Positions 5,822-8,870 of a DNA stretch of 8,870 nt are shown here, piece after piece. Source of the stretch: Acidobacteriota bacterium (lineage in GTDB: Bacteria; Acidobacteriota; Terriglobia; Terriglobales; Acidobacteriaceae). Numbering within the stretch: the first letter of the stretch is position 1; every line of letters begins with the position of its first letter. A program made the translations under genes and the position numbers. The stretch is from contig JAJZFR010000077.1 in the NCBI GenBank assembly GCA_021805265.1, forward strand, positions 1 to 8,870. Direction: 5' to 3'. The notes beneath the pieces were generated by a model. The model did no database searches. It was not told where the DNA came from and saw nothing but the letters and a program-made list of their open reading frames with translations.

Positions 5822-7417
5822 GTGCCAGCGGGGTTTCCGATGACGACATTTGCGGCGATCGATATTGGGTCGAACTCGTGCCGGCTGAAGGTGGCGCGGG
5901 TGGTTGCGCATCGGCTGAAGACGGTGCACGAGGACCGCGAGGTGACGCGGCTGGGGGAGAGCGTGTTTCAGGGCGGGCTGATCTCGCCCGAGGCAATGGC
6001 GGTGACGCTGAAGGCGTTGAAGCGCTTTCAGCGTGCGGTGCAGGAGTATGGGGTGGACCAGATTCGCGTGGTGGCGACGGCGGCCATGCGGGACGCGCGG
6101 AATGCGCCGGCGTTTGTAAGCTGGGCCAAGGCGGAGACGGGCTGGGAGATCGAGATTATCTCGGGGCTTGAGGAAGCGCGGCTGATCCATCGCGGCGTGG
6201 TGTCGAACGAGGCGGAGACGGCGGGTCGTCTGCTGCTGGTGGACGTGGGCGGTGGAAGCTGCGAGATCACGCTGAGCCAGCAGAAGCGGATTCGGGAGAC
6301 GATCAGCCTGCCGCTGGGCGCGGTGCGGCTGACGCAGGAGTTTCTGCCGACGGATCCGGTCGTTGTTCCCGGTGAGGAAGCGCTGGCGAGGATGCACCAG
6401 TTCATCGCGCGGGAGCTGCGGCGGGCGCATGGTCGGATTCATCCGACCGGAGCGCGCGCCGGGTCTGCCTCGCCGCTGGTGATCGCGACCTCCGGCACGG
6501 CGGCGGCACTGGCCGAGGCGCACATGATCCTGCCGGAGAAGGCGAAGCCGGGCCGGGGCAGAAAAGCCGCGACGGCGAAGGGCTGGGTGACGACGCGGCA
6601 GGTAAGGCAGCTTGCGCGTCGGCTGAGGAAGATGACGCTCGTTCAACGGGAGGCAGTGCCGGGGATTGGGGCGCGGCGGGCGGAGATTATTGTGGCGGGC
6701 GCGTATGTGTATGCCGAGCTGCTGGAGTCATTTCACCTGGATGGCTTCCGTTACTCGGCGATGGGTTTGCGCGACGGGATACTGGCGCAGATGCTGGCCG
6801 AGCAGGATAATCGGGCGCTGGCTCACGAGCAGTTCGAGGTCGAGCGCTGGGAGAGCGTGATGGCGACGGCGATTCGCTATGGGGTGAACCTGAAGCAGGT
6901 GGAGCCGGTGCGGGCGCATGTGCTCGAGCTGTTTGACGCGCTCGCCGCGCTGCACAAGCTGCCGGAGGAGTATCGGACGTGGCTGGGGACGGCGGCGGTG
7001 TTGTCGGAAACGGGGAAGTTTCTGAACCACCAGGGGCACCACCGGCACACGCAGTACATTATCTCGGCGTCGGAGATTTACGGCTTCAGCCAGCAGCAGC
7101 GGACAGTGGTTTCGGCGATTGCGCGGTACCTGGGCAAGACGCGTCCGCAGGCGGAGGATCGCGCGATGCGCAACCTGGTACCCGCCGAGCACGAACGGGT
7201 GAGGCGGGCGGTGGTGCTGCTGCGGCTGGCGATGGCGCTGAACCAGGATCGGGCTTCGGACGTGGTGCGGTTTGGGGTACGGGTGTATCCGAAGCGGGTG
7301 CTGCTGGAGCTGGAGCCGGGGCGGACGGGCGCGGAGCTCGAGCTGTGGTCGCTGCGCAAGGAAGCGGGCTACTTCCGCGAGGTCTTCGGGCGCGAGCTTC
7401 TGGTGACGCTGGTGTAG
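5822..7417 (+). CDS. ppx: exopolyphosphatase / guanosine pentaphosphatase (Ppx/GppA)
   Basis: A 531-residue protein of the ASKHA fold, close in length to E. coli Ppx (513). Motifs in order: DIGSNSCRL (14-22, phosphate-binding loop 1); SGLEEARLI (114-122) with the catalytic glutamate; DVGGGSCEIT (141-150, phosphate 2); SLPLGAVRL (162-170); SGTAAAL (224-230); GIGARRAEIIVAGAYVYAEL (281-300); and YSAMGLRDGI (311-320). Residues about 335-531 are the helical C-terminal HD-like domain, with LNHQGHHRHTQY (401-412). The enzyme removes terminal phosphate from polyphosphate and/or converts pppGpp to ppGpp; the sequence does not decide between them. A lysine/arginine-rich insert at 240-253 is notable. 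The GTG at 5822 is chosen because GAGG (5811-5814) lies 7 bases upstream; the ATG at 5840, giving MTTFAAIDIG, is the natural family start and is equally possible. The 3' end overlaps convergent sixA by 49 bases. Confidence 0.95.
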   Translation: MPAGFPMTTFAAIDIGSNSCRLKVARVVAHRLKTVHEDREVTRLGESVFQGGLISPEAMAVTLKALKRFQRAVQEYGVDQIRVVATAAMRDARNAPAFVSWAKAETGWEIEIISGLEEARLIHRGVVSNEAETAGRLLLVDVGGGSCEITLSQQKRIRETISLPLGAVRLTQEFLPTDPVVVPGEEALARMHQFIARELRRAHGRIHPTGARAGSASPLVIATSGTAAALAEAHMILPEKAKPGRGRKAATAKGWVTTRQVRQLARRLRKMTLVQREAVPGIGARRAEIIVAGAYVYAELLESFHLDGFRYSAMGLRDGILAQMLAEQDNRALAHEQFEVERWESVMATAIRYGVNLKQVEPVRAHVLELFDALAALHKLPEEYRTWLGTAAVLSETGKFLNHQGHHRHTQYIISASEIYGFSQQQRTVVSAIARYLGKTRPQAEDRAMRNLVPAEHERVRRAVVLLRLAMALNQDRASDVVRFGVRVYPKRVLLELEPGRTGAELELWSLRKEAGYFREVFGRELLVTLV

Positions 7418-7896
7418 ATGGTGCGGGCCAGGCGCGGATCAATGAGCCACTGAAGCTGGGGCGGCCGGCGGGTCATGTCGATGCGTGCGATGGCACCCTT
7501 GCGCAGGCGCAGGCTGGCGCCGCCGTTGCCGGTGAGCAGCCGTCCGAGGAAGAGCTGGAGATTGGGATTGTGGCCGACCATGAGTACGCCTTCGGCGGCT
7601 TCAAACTGGATGAGCAGGTCGTGGAAGGCGGCGTAGTCGGCCTGTGGAGCGAGCGCCGGCGAGACCACGACGGATTGCTCGTAGCCGACCTCGGTGCCGA
7701 CAAACTGCGCGGTCTGGAGCGAGCGCTTGAGCGGGCTGGAGACGATGACGTCGACCGGAACCTTGAGCGCGTTGAGCACACCAGCCATGAGCATGCACTG
7801 CTGCTTGCCCTCCTTGATGAGGCCGCGTCTGGCGTCGAGCAGCGGATTTTCCTTGCGGACGCCAGCGTTGGCGTGGCGCATGAGATAGAGGTTCAT
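7369..7896 (-). CDS. sixA: SixA-like phosphohistidine phosphatase, histidine phosphatase superfamily
   Basis: A 175-residue small histidine phosphatase. It begins MNLYLMRHANAG, with the R7-H8 catalytic motif where H8 is the phosphate-accepting histidine. SSPLKRSLQTA (53-63) carries the second phosphate-binding arginine R58, and VLMVGHNPNLQLF (104-116) the second histidine H109. SixA of E. coli removes phosphate from phosphohistidine in phosphorelay or PTS proteins. Many SixA-like proteins outside Enterobacteria have unknown substrates, and some sit with ppx and CHAD genes, suggesting a polyphosphate link (inference). The ATG at 7894-7896 is chosen because it starts right at the family's first strand; no ribosome binding site is seen, and an upstream TTG in frame (7954-7956) adds 20 non-family residues. 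The last 16 codons, a basic Ser/Arg/Lys-rich tail (RSSRPKTSRK), overlap the end of ppx on the opposite strand and exceed the usual domain. Confidence 0.92.
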   Translation of the reverse strand: MNLYLMRHANAGVRKENPLLDARRGLIKEGKQQCMLMAGVLNALKVPVDVIVSSPLKRSLQTAQFVGTEVGYEQSVVVSPALAPQADYAAFHDLLIQFEAAEGVLMVGHNPNLQLFLGRLLTGNGGASLRLRKGAIARIDMTRRPPQLQWLIDPRLARTIYTSVTRSSRPKTSRK

Positions 7897-7995
7897 GGGA
7901 GGCGATTCGGTGGGGTTGGAGGTGCGTTCAAGAGGCCGATTCCGTAGGCAAATCAATATGCAGCGATACGAGTTGGAAGGTGTCCGTTCTGTTCC

Positions 7996-8023
7996 ATTTT
8001 AACACAACTGTAACAATTGGCTA
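7996..8023 (-). promoter_or_regulatory. candidate promoter of sixA
   Basis: On the minus strand TAGCCA (8018-8023, 4 of 6 to TTGACA) and TAAAAT (7996-8001, 5 of 6 to TATAAT) are spaced by 16 bp. The start would be near 7989, with a leader of about 93 bases. This stretch is AT-rich compared with the coding regions on both sides, as expected for a promoter. The -35 is one arm of an inverted repeat. Confidence 0.35.
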
Positions 8024-8034
8024 GCCGGTAGCCA
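8018..8034. repeat. inverted repeat over the sixA -35 region
   Basis: TGGCTA (8018-8023) and TAGCCA (8029-8034) form a perfect 6-bp inverted repeat with the 5-base centre GCCGG. The left arm coincides with the sixA -35 candidate, so it could be a repressor site. It lacks a T-run in either direction and is not a good terminator. Confidence 0.35.
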
Positions 8035-8075
8035 GCCGTTGGATGGAGTGCCGGCAGAACCGGGACGCGGACTTC

Positions 8076-8099
8076 ATCCCGATACGGGATATGTATAGA
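8076..8099 (+). promoter_or_regulatory. inverted repeat and weak -10 upstream of lpdA
   Basis: ATCCCG (8076-8081) and CGGGAT (8085-8090) form a perfect 6-bp inverted repeat around ATA. Four bases after it is TATAGA (8094-8099, 4 of 6 to TATAAT), a possible -10 for lpdA. No good -35 is seen, so expression may need an activator at the palindrome, or the palindrome may be an operator between the promoter elements. The leader to the ATG would be about 64 bases. Confidence 0.3.
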
Positions 8100-8155
8100 C
8101 TGAATAGGTTCATGGGATGCGTCGGAAGGCGCGATGCAGGGACAGGGTAAGCGAC

Positions 8156-8163
8156 GGGAAGGA
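8156..8163 (+). promoter_or_regulatory. ribosome binding site of lpdA
   Basis: GGGAAGGA contains the Shine-Dalgarno-like AAGGA ending 6 bases before the ATG at 8170. It decides this start over the in-frame ATG at 8134, which would add 12 polar residues not typical of the family. Confidence 0.6.
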
Positions 8164-8169
8164 ACGGAA

Positions 8170-8870
8170 ATGGCGGAGACGGCGAGCGCGGAAGTTTTGT
8201 ATGACGTGGCAATCGTGGGGGGTGGTCCGGCGGGATATACGGCGGCGATCCGCGCGGGGCAGTATGGGCTGAAGGTGGCGCTGGTCGAGGCGACGGAGAA
8301 GCTGGGCGGAACGTGTTTGCACTGGGGGTGCATTCCGACCAAAGCGCTGCTGTTCAACGCCGAGATATGGGATCACCTGAAGCACGCCGAGGAGTTTGGC
8401 ATCGAAGGGCTGGGCGAGCCGCGGCTGAACTGGGAGCGGGTGTTGGCGCGCAAGAATGCAATCACGCTGAAACACGCCAAGGGCCTTGATTTTCTGATGA
8501 AAAAGAACAAGGTCACGGTGATGCAGGGATACGGGCGGCTGACCGGCCCGGCGAAGGACGGCGTACACGCGGTGAGCGTGGTCGGGGCGGATGGCGCGGA
8601 GCAAACCATCCGGTCGAAAAACGTGTTTCTGGCGACCGGATCGGACGCGAAGATGTTGCCGGGGCTGAAGGCCGACGATCGCATTCTGACCAACATGGAG
8701 ATACTGACCATGGCGAGCGTGCCGAAGCGGCTGGTGGTGATTGGCGCGGGTGCTGTGGGGGTCGAGTTTGGCTCGATCTTCCGCAGCTTTGGCGCGGAGG
8801 TGACGATTCTCGAGTTTCTGCCGCGGCTGGTGCCTGCCGAGGACGCCGATGTTGCGAAGGAGCTGGCGCG
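8170..8870 (+). CDS. lpdA: dihydrolipoyl dehydrogenase (E3), 3' end beyond the window
   Basis: The first 233 codons are present; the family is usually about 460-480 residues, so roughly half is visible. YDVAIVGGGPAGYTAAIRAG (11-30) is the FAD-binding Rossmann motif. GGTCLHWGCIPTKALL (46-61) holds the redox-active cysteines C49 and C54. FLATGS (153-158) is the second FAD contact and VVIGAGAVGVEFGSIF (189-204) the NAD-binding GxGxxG motif. The protein oxidises dihydrolipoyl groups on E2 subunits of pyruvate, 2-oxoglutarate or branched-chain dehydrogenases, or on the glycine cleavage H protein, and passes electrons to NAD+. The catalytic His-Glu pair lies in the missing C-terminal half. The CxxxxC spacing and the GGTCLHWGC context favour E3 over glutathione or mercuric reductase. 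It is transcribed divergently from sixA, and no E1 or E2 gene is visible here; one may follow downstream. Confidence 0.96.
   Translation, partial: MAETASAEVLYDVAIVGGGPAGYTAAIRAGQYGLKVALVEATEKLGGTCLHWGCIPTKALLFNAEIWDHLKHAEEFGIEGLGEPRLNWERVLARKNAITLKHAKGLDFLMKKNKVTVMQGYGRLTGPAKDGVHAVSVVGADGAEQTIRSKNVFLATGSDAKMLPGLKADDRILTNMEILTMASVPKRLVVIGAGAVGVEFGSIFRSFGAEVTILEFLPRLVPAEDADVAKELA

Noticed and set aside
5765..6646. A 293-codon minus-strand frame antisense to ppx
   Set aside because: Arg/Pro/His/Gln-rich shadow of a gene with all Ppx motifs on the other strand.
6979..7947. A 322-codon plus-strand frame covering the ppx end and all of sixA
   Set aside because: Gly/Ala/Glu-rich with no motifs; it is out of frame with ppx and antisense to sixA.
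8134..8169. An alternative lpdA start at ATG 8134
   Set aside because: It would add a polar 12-residue leader; the ATG at 8170 has a well-spaced AAGGA and gives the usual short N-terminus before the FAD motif.
1..8870. CRISPR arrays, insertion sequences or long terminal inverted repeats
   Set aside because: No regularly spaced repeats of 20-40 bases and no transposase-like protein were found on either strand.

Overview
The window is GC-rich, bacterial, and looks like ordinary chromosome with a small accessory stretch at its left end. Several things point towards Acidobacteriota (class Terriglobia): a MerR-type DNA-binding head fused to TPR repeats, the style of the secreted hypothetical protein, the long two-domain Ppx next to a SixA phosphatase, and NNG/NNC-biased codon use. 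This placement is an inference from remembered family patterns; no marker gene in the window proves it.

Left part (1-2400). tRNA-Leu(CAA) lies on the minus strand at the window edge. It is followed by a minus-strand gene for a small exported protein of unknown function. Next come two overlapping minus-strand genes, an XRE/HTH protein and a nucleotidyltransferase carrying the AbiEii-type motif set. The pair is driven from an AT-rich promoter with a direct repeat over the -10 region and the start codon, and it reads as a toxin-antitoxin-like or phage-defence-like module. Hand-counted 60-base samples were about 50-62% GC in the secreted-protein gene and about 62-75% GC in ppx, which fits an accessory left end but is only a spot check.

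Middle part (2413-5655). Two minus-strand genes follow: a MerR-HTH/TPR fusion with a GTG start, and a large ArnT/PMT-like GT-C integral-membrane glycosyltransferase that probably acts on lipid-linked sugars at the outer face of the inner membrane. A 279-base gap between them holds a promoter candidate, direct repeats and hairpins.

Right part (5656-8870). A divergent intergenic region leads to ppx (exopolyphosphatase/guanosine pentaphosphatase) on the plus strand. Its last 49 bases overlap, tail to tail, the end of a minus-strand sixA-like histidine phosphatase gene. A 273-base divergent region then separates sixA from the plus-strand lpdA (dihydrolipoyl dehydrogenase), which runs off the right edge. 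The ppx-sixA neighbourhood suggests phosphate/polyphosphate metabolism, and lpdA belongs to the 2-oxoacid dehydrogenase complexes.

The most unusual items are the XRE plus AbiEii-like pair with its operator-like repeats, the MerR-TPR fusion, three helically phased ATTGG boxes before the secreted-protein gene, and the ppx/sixA 3' overlap. No CRISPR array, insertion sequence, rRNA gene or att site is evident.
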